A stretch of 58,178 bases of DNA from an uncultured Prevotellaceae bacterium (GCA_900316645.1 ONDP01000017.1:1-58178); one strand, 5' to 3'; counted from the stretch's first letter, positions 16,054 to 24,447 are shown. Translations and numbers: made by a program. Notes: generated from the letters alone by a model not told the origin.

Positions 16054-17460
16054 TTACATTGTTTTTTGTTTTAATTCATCAATTTGCTGTTGTAACTGGT
16101 TGATGCGTTCGTTGAGTTTCTGCACATCATATTGCTCTTGTTGAGCCAGCTTTTTGTGACCGAGGTCAAACCATCCTTCGTAAGCGATACCTAAATTGAA
16201 TGAGGGCTCATCATTATAGATGTCCTTCAGGAAGCGGTGTGAGTATTCTGCCTTGACCACTACCTGTTTGACAGGGTAGTAGTTGAGTCCGAAAGCGAGA
16301 CGCTTTACCTCAGTATAGCCGTAGTCAACATCCTTCGTCTTACTGGCATAGGGGTTATATTGCTCATAACGGCCGAAGAGATACATCTTCTGATGGTGGT
16401 TGCGCAAATACTGTATTTGCGAGAAGATGTCATAACCGGCCTCGATACCAATGGCATATGCATTTTTGCTGACAAAGGCAGAATGCTTATAGGGTGACTT
16501 GGAGTTCAGACGATTATAGACATACTTCAATTGTTCGGCATCGCCAAGGTAACCATAGTCTGCCTGTCCGCGGACAATCCAATTGTGGGCATTATAGGTG
16601 AAGTCGATAGAACCGATGGCAACGACTCCCTTGTATTCGGCATCCACACCATTGGCATTGCGGGGATAGCTGTTGCCAATGCTATGACCATAGTAACCGC
16701 TGATACCGATGCGCAGACCTGGTACGGTGTAGTTGTCTAAACGAAGAGCCAAGCCGTATTTGTTGGCAATATCAAACTCCAATGGTGATTTATGGCCTTT
16801 ATGAATCCATCCAGTATTGGTGAAATGGTCGGCATTCAGACCAGCCAGGAACTGTGCCTCGTAGCGGAAATCTTTGTAACGTCCCCAGAAAGAAACCCCC
16901 GTCTGATGCCATGTAGAAGGCAGAATGGTGTTCTCGCCCTCAGGACGATAAACAGTGAAGAAATTCAAGGGCTCATGGTGGGCATTATTCAAGCCGACGG
17001 GCACTACGATGTGACCAATACGGATGTTAGCCCATTTGTCGAAAGACTTCTGAATCCAGAACTGTTCCAGTTCCACTTCACCGCCTTTCTCGGTTTCCTG
17101 TTCCCATTCGCCGCCTTCTTCGTCTTCCTTCTCGTAGGCAATACCGTTACCGCCATGTTCGAACTCAATCTCAGTGCCGAAACTCCAGCCCTTGCCGAAG
17201 TCATAACCTAAATAGATGACAGCATGAGGAATATCGAACCGCCCATGACTAGGGTCGTTCTTGTGTTCTTCAGGTTGACTGTAACGGCTGACATGGTCAC
17301 TATAGAAGTTACGCGAGAATGCCAATTCACCATAACCACCTATGCTTAACCGATCCCAAAACGTACGATTCGACAAACTGTCGTTGGTGTTCTCTTGTGC
17401 CACGACAGCGATGCCTGTGGCCAGAAAAGCAAATGTAAATAATAGTTTTTTCATCATCAT
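16054..17460 (-). CDS. Outer-membrane porin with C-terminal coiled coil
   Basis: About 468 residues; three consecutive Met codons (17460, 17457, 17454) allow three starts. A signal peptide ends near VVAQE (about residue 22). The body consists of amphipathic strands with porin-like phrases (IGGYGELAFSRNF, YLGYDFGKGWSFGTEIEFEH, NIRIGHIVVPVGLNNAHHEP), resembling phosphate-selective-porin-like Bacteroidetes proteins. It has a histidine- and glutamate-rich loop between residues ~110 and 135. Unusually it ends in a 25-residue coiled coil (KLNERINQLQQQIDELKQK). It is the first gene of the porin-imelysin-di-haem operon and has its own good promoter. A role in passage of iron or small chelates is inferred from context only. 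Confidence 0.75.
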   Translation of the reverse strand: MMMKKLLFTFAFLATGIAVVAQENTNDSLSNRTFWDRLSIGGYGELAFSRNFYSDHVSRYSQPEEHKNDPSHGRFDIPHAVIYLGYDFGKGWSFGTEIEFEHGGNGIAYEKEDEEGGEWEQETEKGGEVELEQFWIQKSFDKWANIRIGHIVVPVGLNNAHHEPLNFFTVYRPEGENTILPSTWHQTGVSFWGRYKDFRYEAQFLAGLNADHFTNTGWIHKGHKSPLEFDIANKYGLALRLDNYTVPGLRIGISGYYGHSIGNSYPRNANGVDAEYKGVVAIGSIDFTYNAHNWIVRGQADYGYLGDAEQLKYVYNRLNSKSPYKHSAFVSKNAYAIGIEAGYDIFSQIQYLRNHHQKMYLFGRYEQYNPYASKTKDVDYGYTEVKRLAFGLNYYPVKQVVVKAEYSHRFLKDIYNDEPSFNLGIAYEGWFDLGHKKLAQQEQYDVQKLNERINQLQQQIDELKQKTM

Positions 17461-17485
17461 ATTGATAGCATTTCTTTTTCCGCTG

Positions 17486-17516
17486 CAAAGGTAGAATGTT
17501 TCAGTAATTCCTACAA
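17486..17516 (-). promoter_or_regulatory. Promoter of porin-imelysin-di-haem operon
   Basis: Minus-strand TTG (17516-17514), 20 nt, TACCTTTG (17493-17486), ending 25 nt before the first ATG. Only about 30 bp separate it from the divergent promoter of the regulator. Confidence 0.8.
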
Positions 17517-17547
17517 TACCTAAAAATGATGAAATTGTTTCTAACTA

Positions 17548-17578
17548 TTGCAAGAGTCCGACAAAAGCAGTAATTTTG
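17548..17578 (+). promoter_or_regulatory. Promoter of hemerythrin-LuxR regulator
   Basis: TTG (17548-17550), 20 nt, TAATTTTG (17571-17578), 34 nt before the ATG. The two -33 elements of the divergent promoters are about 31 bp apart, so a regulator bound between them could act on both. Confidence 0.8.
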
Positions 17579-17612
17579 CAGCGTCAATATATATAATAAG
17601 GTATAGAGAGAT

Positions 17613-18572
17613 ATGAAGAATCTGAAGATGTATGAACCCGAAGATAAGATGATTACACTTATCAAGGACAATTATAATTTGCTACAGGCACTGGGTAGTT
17701 TCGGAATAAACTTAGGCTTCGGTGACAAGACAGTTTGGGAGACTTGTGAGATGAACCATGTGGATACCTATACGTTCCTTGCTGTGGTGAATTTTACTAT
17801 GAATGGCTCTACCAACAATGAGGACGACGACCAGATTGACGTGCGAACATTGCTTCATTATCTGGATGCCAGTCATGCCTATTTCCTTGATTATCAGTTA
17901 CCTTCCATCAGACGTCAATTGGCAGAAAGCTTCGACGAGAAAGACTCTCTTGGACACTTGATTATGAAGTTCTATGATGGCTATGCGCGAGAGATACAGC
18001 GCCACATGAAATATGAGGAGAAGACATTGTTCCCTTATGTGACTGCATTATTGGAAGGGCGTAAGGTGAATGACTATAATGTGGAGACTTTCTCAAAACA
18101 CCATGAGTCAACAGACAGGGCTTTGCGAGAGTTGAAACTAATGATTATCAAGTATTTGCCTTCGGATTCGCATAGCAATAACAAACTGACAGCGACGCTC
18201 TATGACATATACAATAATGAGGAATGGTTGAAACAGCATGCAGAAGTGGAGGATAACATCTTCGTGCCTGCTGTGCGTCGTTTGGAACAGCAGCAGAAAC
18301 AAAATACGGTGACAAGAAATATATCCACGATGGTGTTCAAGAGTGGACAGGATAATGCTGATGCGCTGTCGGACAGAGAGCGTGACGTGATTATCTCGTT
18401 GGTTCAAGGTATGTCGAATAAGGAAATCGCTGACCATTTGTGTATCTCCACTAATACGGTCATTACGCATCGCAGGAATATAGCCCGTAAGTTGCAGATT
18501 CATTCACCTGCAGGTCTGACGATTTATGCGATTGTCAACGGGTTGGTTGACATATCTTCTGTAAAACTGTAA
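17613..18572 (+). CDS. RIC/hemerythrin-like di-iron domain fused to LuxR HTH
   Basis: A 319-residue protein. Residues 1-62 resemble the N-terminal domain of ScdA/YtfE (RIC) iron-centre repair proteins. Residues ~78-225 are a hemerythrin-like four-helix bundle with candidate di-iron ligands H82 (LHYLDASH, with H88), H131 and E135 (HMKYEEKTLFPYV), H163/H164 (SKHHES) and H209 and E213 (HAEVEDNIFVPA). A linker leads to a LuxR-type HTH at 252-311 (LSDRERDVI, NKEIADHLCISTNTVITHRR). RIC proteins react with nitric oxide and oxidative stress at iron centres, so the fusion could be a one-protein iron, O2 or NO sensor that controls transcription. It is divergent from the iron/di-haem operon, its most likely target. 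It converges with the next gene with 4 nt between stops. Confidence 0.85.
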   Translation: MKNLKMYEPEDKMITLIKDNYNLLQALGSFGINLGFGDKTVWETCEMNHVDTYTFLAVVNFTMNGSTNNEDDDQIDVRTLLHYLDASHAYFLDYQLPSIRRQLAESFDEKDSLGHLIMKFYDGYAREIQRHMKYEEKTLFPYVTALLEGRKVNDYNVETFSKHHESTDRALRELKLMIIKYLPSDSHSNNKLTATLYDIYNNEEWLKQHAEVEDNIFVPAVRRLEQQQKQNTVTRNISTMVFKSGQDNADALSDRERDVIISLVQGMSNKEIADHLCISTNTVITHRRNIARKLQIHSPAGLTIYAIVNGLVDISSVKL

Positions 18573-18576
18573 GGGA

Positions 18577-19185
18577 TTAAATCTTATTGATATCAACGTA
18601 TCCGTGCATGACTGCGTAGATGGTAAGTGCTGATACGCTTTTTATACCCAGTTTGTCCATGATGTTCTTGCGGTGGGTTATGACAGTGGCAAGACCAATG
18701 TTCAGTTTGTCAGCTATCTCTTTGTTGATATAGCCTTGTACTATCAGCGACATCACTTCTATCTCGCGATCAGAAAGGATTTTCTGCTGTAGAGCCTTGG
18801 GCATTGGTGGTAGGTTTTTGCCTCCAGCATGGGCATGTTGTTCCAACATTAATAGTTGACGAATCAGTTGCTGTTCTGGCTGATTGATGCACAGGCTGTG
18901 GAAACCCGATAGTTGGGATGTGTCTTCCAATTGAAGAGTAAGTACAATGGTCTTACGCAGTCTTTCCTGGAAAAACTGTCTTTCCTGTAAGACGATATCC
19001 AATGACACAAAATAGTGTGCATACGAATCAGGATGGTTAGCCTTTAATTCTGCAAATGAACCAAAGGTATCTACCGTCATGATGGGCATGACGTTCTGCA
19101 GTATATGCTTCAAACCTAATGTTGCTAATGTATTGGCATCTACAAGAGCAATCTTCGGTCTGCCTTGTGTTATTGGATATTCCAT
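18577..19185 (-). CDS. LuxR-type regulator with degenerate receiver-like domain
   Basis: A 202-residue protein. The N-terminal ~125 residues look like a receiver fold (IALVDANTLATLGLKHIL) but the usual acidic pair and phospho-aspartate site are not evident (D16 is the only early acidic candidate; the region around residue 60 reads FVSLDIVL). Residues ~138-200 form a LuxR HTH (LSDREIEVM, NKEIADKLNIGLATVITHRK). The HTH is close to that of the convergent RIC-LuxR protein, including the shared ending LTIYA followed by G-x-VDI, so the two DNA-binding domains are probably paralogous and may read similar sites. It is the last gene of the RsbW/STAS/alarmone operon, 3 nt after the synthetase-like gene, making it a candidate output of that module. 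Confidence 0.8.
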   Translation of the reverse strand: MEYPITQGRPKIALVDANTLATLGLKHILQNVMPIMTVDTFGSFAELKANHPDSYAHYFVSLDIVLQERQFFQERLRKTIVLTLQLEDTSQLSGFHSLCINQPEQQLIRQLLMLEQHAHAGGKNLPPMPKALQQKILSDREIEVMSLIVQGYINKEIADKLNIGLATVITHRKNIMDKLGIKSVSALTIYAVMHGYVDINKI

Positions 19186-19188
19186 GAG

Positions 19189-20286
19189 CTATGATTTTTT
19201 GTTCATGAATGATAACTTATCGGCTTGATCCATGATGATTTGCGCCATGTCTTCATTATGGGGCGTAATACCATTAATGATATCAAACATTTTCTTGATG
19301 CCTTCTTTTCCTCCATTCGTCTTCAGTATTTGAACAATGCACAGGTTTTGGAGTCCGATGTTGGACGACAGAATGTCAATATCAGTAGATCCAAGTTGGA
19401 AGAGTGCAAGTTGGTAAGCATCATTGCTGTTCTCCCGTATCAGTTTCTCAACGTCAGCCAGCGTTTCCATACCCATTTCGCGAAGCAGTTTTAGATAACG
19501 GATAGGATTGGCCTCTTGCAGTTCAGCATTAGTAATAGCTGCAATCTTCTTGTTCAACTTGTCGAAAGGCAGAAGGTCCATAAACGTATGGAAAGTGTCG
19601 CCATCGAGCATAACCTCCTCCAGTTTACCGCTCTGCACCATTCCAAGCATTCGCCTGCGGTAGTCGGCAATGTCAGAACGGAGTCGACTGAACTCATTGT
19701 CTGCCAGTTCTAATAGTCCTGCCAGTCGGCTCAGGTTGCGATGGTACTCAAAAGGAATCTCCACATCGGTCTTATAGCCGATATCATGTTGAATAGCTGA
19801 CCATACGTGTTGCAGCGCTGTGCGCATCTGAATCTCAAAGGGAATTTCGTTCAGCTCAGGATGTTCCTCATTAAAATACAATGATTTAGGCAGCCTGCAG
19901 ATGTAATGCAGAGAGTTGTAGCCAAAACTGTTAAACTGATGCATCCTTCGCTTGTCGATGGAGTTGTTCCAGTCTACATCGAACAAAGCCTCTGCCATGG
20001 AGGCGATGCGGTCAACATCTTCATTATAGAAAGTGATGATACGGGCTCCGAAGATATCGGTAATGTTATTGATGGTTTGGTATTTTGCCCCTTTTAAAGC
20101 AAGTTTTCCTGCCAATGATTTCTCGGTTTTAATACGTGACTCCATGGCATTAAGTTCCAAACCGGCCTGCTTGACCATATTGCCGAGGTTCTCCATCACG
20201 ACACGCTGAAGAAGACTATAGACAGGTAGCCTGTCTCTATAGTCTTCAAGCAGCATTGTGCCATGTAGATCTAATCCGTATTCCAT
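19189..20286 (-). CDS. RelA/SpoT-synthetase-domain protein with long C-terminal extension
   Basis: A 365-residue protein. Residues ~45-175 carry synthetase motifs of (p)ppGpp synthetases: DIFGARI (D77, G80, R82), FGYNSLHY (Y123, H127), EIQMRT (E151, Q153, R155) and the following H160, H167, Y171, K172. The two acidic residues that bind magnesium in RSH synthetases match D77 and E151, so an active nucleotide pyrophosphokinase is plausible. No HD hydrolase, TGS or ACT domain is seen. The extra ~185 helical C-terminal residues are unassigned and make it longer than common small alarmone synthetases. It sits 6 nt after a STAS gene and 3 nt before the LuxR gene, suggesting control by the partner-switching proteins rather than by ribosomes. 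Product could be (p)ppGpp or a related nucleotide. Confidence 0.8.
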   Translation of the reverse strand: MEYGLDLHGTMLLEDYRDRLPVYSLLQRVVMENLGNMVKQAGLELNAMESRIKTEKSLAGKLALKGAKYQTINNITDIFGARIITFYNEDVDRIASMAEALFDVDWNNSIDKRRMHQFNSFGYNSLHYICRLPKSLYFNEEHPELNEIPFEIQMRTALQHVWSAIQHDIGYKTDVEIPFEYHRNLSRLAGLLELADNEFSRLRSDIADYRRRMLGMVQSGKLEEVMLDGDTFHTFMDLLPFDKLNKKIAAITNAELQEANPIRYLKLLREMGMETLADVEKLIRENSNDAYQLALFQLGSTDIDILSSNIGLQNLCIVQILKTNGGKEGIKKMFDIINGITPHNEDMAQIIMDQADKLSFMNKKS

Positions 20287-20292
20287 CTATTC

Positions 20293-20595
20293 CTATTTAA
20301 TGTCAAAGAGATTGTAGAAACCAGTCATCATGAAAACCTTCTTGATTTCATCATTGATGTTCATGATGATGACCTTTCCTCCCTTTGAGGCAGCTTCTTT
20401 ACGGAGACTCAGGAAAAGACGAAGACCAGAACTGCTGATATAGTCCAGTTTGGTGCAATCGAGTGTAATCTCTTTGTCTGCATTGTCCATCAAGGGCTGC
20501 ATGTCCTTAGTTGCCTGAACAGCAGCAGGTGTGTCCAGTCTTCCGTTCATCAGTGCGGTAAAACCGCCATTCTGTTCTTTAATTTCGATAGTCAT
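20293..20595 (-). CDS. STAS-domain anti-anti-sigma-type protein (second copy)
   Basis: A 100-residue single STAS domain. It has the strand-turn LMNGRLDTPAA, the core LDCTKLDYISSSGLRLFL with the conserved phospho-site serine in S54-S56, and the final helix KKVFMMTGFYNLFDIK. In partner switching the unphosphorylated STAS protein binds the RsbW-type kinase and frees its target; phosphorylation at the serine reverses this. It is a paralogue of the neighbouring STAS protein (11-nt gap) with the same motif positions. Retention of two copies suggests different partners or signals. Confidence 0.88.
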   Translation of the reverse strand: MTIEIKEQNGGFTALMNGRLDTPAAVQATKDMQPLMDNADKEITLDCTKLDYISSSGLRLFLSLRKEAASKGGKVIIMNINDEIKKVFMMTGFYNLFDIK

Positions 20596-20606
20596 TTTCT
20601 AAATAT

Positions 20607-20915
20607 TTATTGATTTTGAATTATAAACAATGTGTTGAATCCTGTCATCTCGAATACCTTTTGTATTTCTTTATTGATATTCAGGATTGTTACTTTGCTA
20701 CCAACAGCGGCAGCATTCTTACGGATATTCAGCAGGATACGTAAACCGGAACTGCTGATATACTCAAGATTGGTGCAGTCGATGATAATGTCATGACCTG
20801 TGCAATCATTCAATGGGGCGAGGTCTTTTGTTGTCTGCTCTGCTGCAACAGTGTCCAGTCGTCCTTCTAATGTGGCAATGTATTTGCCATTCTCTTCATG
20901 GAATGTAGTCTTCAT
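20607..20915 (-). CDS. STAS-domain anti-anti-sigma-type protein (first copy)
   Basis: A 102-residue single STAS domain with EGRLDTVAAEQ near residue 17, IIDCTNLEYISSSGLRILL carrying serines 54-56 at the phospho-site, and the C-terminal KVFEMTGFNTLF helix. It is 24 nt downstream of the permease gene and 11 nt before its paralogue. The neighbouring RsbW-like protein is the natural kinase. No PP2C (SpoIIE/RsbU-type) phosphatase to reset the switch is encoded within this window. Confidence 0.88.
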   Translation of the reverse strand: MKTTFHEENGKYIATLEGRLDTVAAEQTTKDLAPLNDCTGHDIIIDCTNLEYISSSGLRILLNIRKNAAAVGSKVTILNINKEIQKVFEMTGFNTLFIIQNQ

Positions 20916-20939
20916 AAGCCTTATTATTAATGTTTGTTA

Positions 20940-22733
20940 TTAATGCAATGGATAAATAATGTTTACTATGAGTAGGTTGGCAGCCAGCAGCACTACGTGC
21001 ATGAGGAAACCAATCCGTAGAAAGTCTGAGAATTTGAAACCGCCAGGACCATAGATGAGCATGTGTGTGCTGGAACCGATGGGAGAGGCGAAACTTGTAG
21101 TAACTGCTATCATCAGCGAAATGATGAAAGGCATGGGGTTGCACCCTAATTCTATCGCTTCCTGATAAACTATGGGGAAGAATACACCACAGGCAGCTAC
21201 GTCGCTGACAGCCTCACTGACAAGCGAAGCCAGAATACACATCACTGCCATGACAATCAGTGGGTTATTGCCGCACAACTGTAACAGACTGTTAGCAGCA
21301 ACGTCTGCTATACCGGTCTTAGTGATGGCAGTACTAAATACCACCGTAGCACCCAATATCAGCAATAATTCCCATTCAATATACTTTGTGACGTTCTGCG
21401 CACGGCAACATTTCAATAACAGCATCGCACCAGCAGCTAACATTGTTGTTGCCATCAAAGGCATGACGTGCAATGAAGACAAAATGAACATGACCACAAG
21501 AATAATAGACGAATAGATGGTCTTCTTGCCTAACTGTGGCACGAAATGTGAGTCAAAGAAGGTCAAGCTACCTTTCGTCATCATGGCAATCTCGTTGTCT
21601 TCTTTAGGCGGACATTCCAATAGCAAGGTGTCACCAGCTTCAAGTTCTACCTCACGTGGCTGTATGTTGACACGCTTACCCTGACGGGCAACGGCTACCA
21701 ATACAATGTCAGTACGATGCTCAAACTGATTGTCACTCATACGTGAACCGATAAGGTCACTGCCAAAGCCGATATAAGCCGTTTTCATCTTGCGGTTATT
21801 GTCTATCTCGCTAATGCTATACACATGGTGGTCGGCTGCAACCAGTCCGTGTGATTTCTTAAGTTCCAGAATTTCGTTAATCTGACCGGAATAAATAAGA
21901 CGGTCACCTCCCAGGATAAACTCATCTTGGGGAACAGGAGCTATGATTTCTTTATCGAAACGTACGATTTCAATGAGAGAACCACCTCGTACATTTCTTA
22001 ATCCAGCGTCATTGACGGACAACCCTACTGCAGGATTATCTGTTGGTACCAACAACTCTACGGTGTAGTCGCTGGTAGATTCAAAGGTGCTCTCTGGCGA
22101 TTGTCTGCGAGGAATAAAATTGCGTAAGATAATAACCATCCCAATACCAATGACAGTGCAAAACAGGCCAGGGATGAGTGGGGCAAAGAAACTGAGTGCT
22201 CGTCCTGTACGTTCTGCGTAAAGACCTGAAATTACCAGATTCGACGAGTTCCCTATAAGCGTGCATGTGCCACCCAATGTGGCTGCATAACTCAGCGGAA
22301 TCAGTAGACGCGAGGGTTCTGTTCCTAATCTTCTGGCCCAGATTCTTACTACATCAATGAACAGGGCGACTACATTGACGGAATTCAGAAATGCTGCCAA
22401 GGAGGCTATCGGCAACATCAGCTTTACTAAGGCTTGACGGTATTCATTGGGATTTCCCAACAGGTGTTTGGTTAGCCAGTAAAGCACGCCTGTCTGCATC
22501 AGACCAGCCATCACAACGAAGAATGCTGCATGTACAACAACAGGTTCACTACCGAATCCTGCCATTCCTTCAGCCTCAGAGATAATACCAGTCACGAGCA
22601 ATACCGTCATAGCTCCCAAGAAAGCTACTACAGCAGGGATACGGGTTTTAGCCATCACGAAGAAAATGCTAAGCACCGTGACGATTGTTATCCAGCCCGG
22701 TAGGCCAAGTCCCCAAAAGACGATATCCTCCAT
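20940..22733 (-). CDS. SLC13/DASS-type permease with two RCK_C (TrkA-C) domains
   Basis: A 597-residue membrane protein. The first half has about six helices with the substrate-site region SYAATLGGTCTLIGNSSN (residues ~148-165), the second half the matching TSFASPIGSSTHMLIYGPGG. Between them, residues ~215-380, are two cytoplasmic regulatory RCK_C-like domains (SLIEIVRFDKEIIAPVPQDE; AYIGFGSDLIGSRM). Such proteins move dicarboxylates, sulfate or other anions with Na+, and the RCK domains sense ligands or nucleotides. It lies between the RsbW-like kinase (8-nt gap) and two STAS genes (24-nt gap), so it is probably either the sensor input or a regulated target of the switch. STAS control of anion transporters is known for the SulP family, but not, to my knowledge, for this one. 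Confidence 0.85.
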   Translation of the reverse strand: MEDIVFWGLGLPGWITIVTVLSIFFVMAKTRIPAVVAFLGAMTVLLVTGIISEAEGMAGFGSEPVVVHAAFFVVMAGLMQTGVLYWLTKHLLGNPNEYRQALVKLMLPIASLAAFLNSVNVVALFIDVVRIWARRLGTEPSRLLIPLSYAATLGGTCTLIGNSSNLVISGLYAERTGRALSFFAPLIPGLFCTVIGIGMVIILRNFIPRRQSPESTFESTSDYTVELLVPTDNPAVGLSVNDAGLRNVRGGSLIEIVRFDKEIIAPVPQDEFILGGDRLIYSGQINEILELKKSHGLVAADHHVYSISEIDNNRKMKTAYIGFGSDLIGSRMSDNQFEHRTDIVLVAVARQGKRVNIQPREVELEAGDTLLLECPPKEDNEIAMMTKGSLTFFDSHFVPQLGKKTIYSSIILVVMFILSSLHVMPLMATTMLAAGAMLLLKCCRAQNVTKYIEWELLLILGATVVFSTAITKTGIADVAANSLLQLCGNNPLIVMAVMCILASLVSEAVSDVAACGVFFPIVYQEAIELGCNPMPFIISLMIAVTTSFASPIGSSTHMLIYGPGGFKFSDFLRIGFLMHVVLLAANLLIVNIIYPLH

Positions 22734-22741
22734 TTTTTCTG

Positions 22742-23185
22742 TTACTTGACTGGTTTAAGATATTTAACGAGTGTCAGAATATTGTTTTCGCCTTTGCGTT
22801 CATAAATGACATCATCCATGATCTGTCTCACTAAGAATATTCCGAGGCCACCGATGGGGCGTTCTTCTGCGCTTAACGTGGTGTCGGCATCCTCTTTCTG
22901 TGTGGGATCAAATGGAATACCATTGTCGGTAATGACAAATTTTAAGTGTTCAGAGGTGTAGAAGGCATCAATAACAACCATACCCTCTTTTCCTTCATAG
23001 GCATAGAGCACAACGTTGGTAGCTGCCTCTTCCAAAGCAAGGTTAAGACTGGCAATTAGAGCCATGTCAACCCCAGCTTCTTCACAGACAGTGTCAACGA
23101 ACTCAGGCAACTTAGTAAGTTCCTCAATTTCATTCTTTATTGTCAAACGATGCGATTGCACGTTCTCTTCTTGATGACTACTCAT
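22742..23185 (-). CDS. RsbW-like GHKL ATPase/serine kinase (anti-sigma type)
   Basis: A 147-residue protein from ATG 23185 (MSSHQEENV). The longer start at 23212 lies within the -7 box and is rejected. GHKL motifs are present: N-box LALEEAATN (E52, E53, N57), G1 box DNGIPFDP (D87, G89) and G2 box GGLGIFLVRQ (G112-G115). The size and motifs match RsbW/SpoIIAB-type kinases that phosphorylate STAS proteins and sequester a sigma factor or another partner. It is the first gene of the operon followed by the permease, two STAS proteins, the alarmone-synthetase-like protein and a LuxR protein. No sigma factor is in the operon, so the sequestered partner may be the synthetase, the LuxR protein, or something elsewhere. 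Confidence 0.88.
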   Translation of the reverse strand: MSSHQEENVQSHRLTIKNEIEELTKLPEFVDTVCEEAGVDMALIASLNLALEEAATNVVLYAYEGKEGMVVIDAFYTSEHLKFVITDNGIPFDPTQKEDADTTLSAEERPIGGLGIFLVRQIMDDVIYERKGENNILTLVKYLKPVK

Positions 23186-23209
23186 TATGTTTTTATTCAA
23201 TATTTGTCG

Positions 23210-23217
23210 CAAAGGTA
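23210..23217 (-). promoter_or_regulatory. -7 element of the RsbW/STAS operon promoter
   Basis: TACCTTTG on the minus strand (23217-23210), 25 nt before the ATG at 23185. A matching TTG with a standard 20-nt spacer is not present (nearest are at 12 and 22 nt), so the promoter may be weaker or activator-dependent. Confidence 0.6.
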
Positions 23218-23260
23218 CAAAAAAAATGGCAATCCGTTACAAGATTGCCAATTTTTTTTT
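23217..23260 (-). terminator. Terminator of the decarboxylase operon
   Basis: Arms TGGCAATC (23227-23234) and GATTGCCA (23243-23250) with an 8-nt loop; on the minus strand a run of Ts follows (plus-strand A run 23219-23226) and the opposite side also has T9. It starts 13 nt after the oadB-like stop and immediately precedes the RsbW operon promoter. Confidence 0.85.
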
Positions 23261-23272
23261 GCATTAAGTGCC

Positions 23273-24424
23273 TTATGAAAGGAATCCAAGCAGGGCACCA
23301 GCTGCCACAGCAGAGCCTATTACACCTGCTACATTGGGACCCATAGCATGCATCAGCAGGAAATTATGACGGTCATATTCAAGTCCAAGGTTATTGGAGA
23401 TACGGGCTGCCATAGGAACAGCGCTTACACCGGCATTACCAATCAGCGGGTTCAGTTTCTTGTCTTTTGGCAAGAATAGATTCATAATCTTAACAAAGCA
23501 GACACCGCTCATGGTGGCGATGATAAATGCTCCGGCACCAATCATGAAAATATAGATGGTGTTGATGGTCAGGAACTCTGATGCCTGTGTAGAGCAACCT
23601 ACGGTCAGGCCTAACAGCATGACGACAATGTCATTAAGAGCAGCACCTGCAGTCTTTGCCAAACGGGTGGTCTTGCCTGACTCCTTCAGCAAATTACCAA
23701 AGAAAAGCATACCCAGCAGGGGCAGGCCGGAAGGCACGATAAATGTGGTCAGTAACAGGCCGATGATAGGGAATAGGATGCGCTCGGTCTGTGATACTTC
23801 ACGGGCAGGCTTCATTTTGATGACGCGCTCCTTCTTAGTGGTCAGCAGACGCATCAATGGAGGTTGAATCAGCGGTACCAAAGCCATGTAGCTATAGGCG
23901 CAAACAGCAATGGCTCCCATGAGGTTTGGTGACAACTTACTGCTCAGGAATATGGCAGTAGGACCATCAGCTCCACCGATGATGGCAATGCCCGCAGCCT
24001 GATTGGGCTCGAATCCCAAAGCAAGTGCAAACATATAAGCCCCGAAGATACCAAACTGAGCAGCAGCACCAATCAGCATTAATTTAGGATTGGCGAGAAG
24101 AGCCGAGAAATCGGTCATAGCTCCAATTCCTAAAAATATCAAAGGAGGATACCAACCCTGACGCACACCTTGGTAGAAGATATTCAGTACCGAATTGTCT
24201 TCGTAAAGACCGATTTCCAGACCTGCATCAGCGCGGAAAGGTATGTTTCCGAGAATAATGCCAAGACCGATAGGTACGAGTAGCAGCGGTTCAAAGTCTT
24301 TCTTAATGGCGAGCCAAATAAAAAGCGCGCCTACTGCTATCATGATGAGGTTTCCTGCCGTGGCGTTGGCAAAACCAGTGTACGTCAGGAACTCATTAAA
24401 GTTTTCTACGATAAATTGCCACAT
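23273..24424 (-). CDS. oadB: Na+-translocating decarboxylase beta subunit
   Basis: A 383-residue polytopic membrane protein of the OadB/MmdB/GcdB family, which couples decarboxylation of the biotin-bound carboxyl group to Na+ export. Family segments visible are GADGPTAIFLSSKLSPNLMG (residues ~150-170), ALNDIVVMLLGLTVGCSTQA and GNAGVSAVPMAARISNNLGL, which contain the conserved Asp and Ser/Asn residues of the ion path. It is the last gene of the run LTD-OadG, biotin protein, OadB. Beside methylmalonyl-CoA mutase genes, methylmalonyl-CoA decarboxylase is the likely complex, although oxaloacetate decarboxylase cannot be excluded from the beta subunit alone. Confidence 0.9.
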   Translation of the reverse strand: MWQFIVENFNEFLTYTGFANATAGNLIMIAVGALFIWLAIKKDFEPLLLVPIGLGIILGNIPFRADAGLEIGLYEDNSVLNIFYQGVRQGWYPPLIFLGIGAMTDFSALLANPKLMLIGAAAQFGIFGAYMFALALGFEPNQAAGIAIIGGADGPTAIFLSSKLSPNLMGAIAVCAYSYMALVPLIQPPLMRLLTTKKERVIKMKPAREVSQTERILFPIIGLLLTTFIVPSGLPLLGMLFFGNLLKESGKTTRLAKTAGAALNDIVVMLLGLTVGCSTQASEFLTINTIYIFMIGAGAFIIATMSGVCFVKIMNLFLPKDKKLNPLIGNAGVSAVPMAARISNNLGLEYDRHNFLLMHAMGPNVAGVIGSAVAAGALLGFLS

Positions 24425-24447
24425 AATAATCGATTATCAATTGTCAA

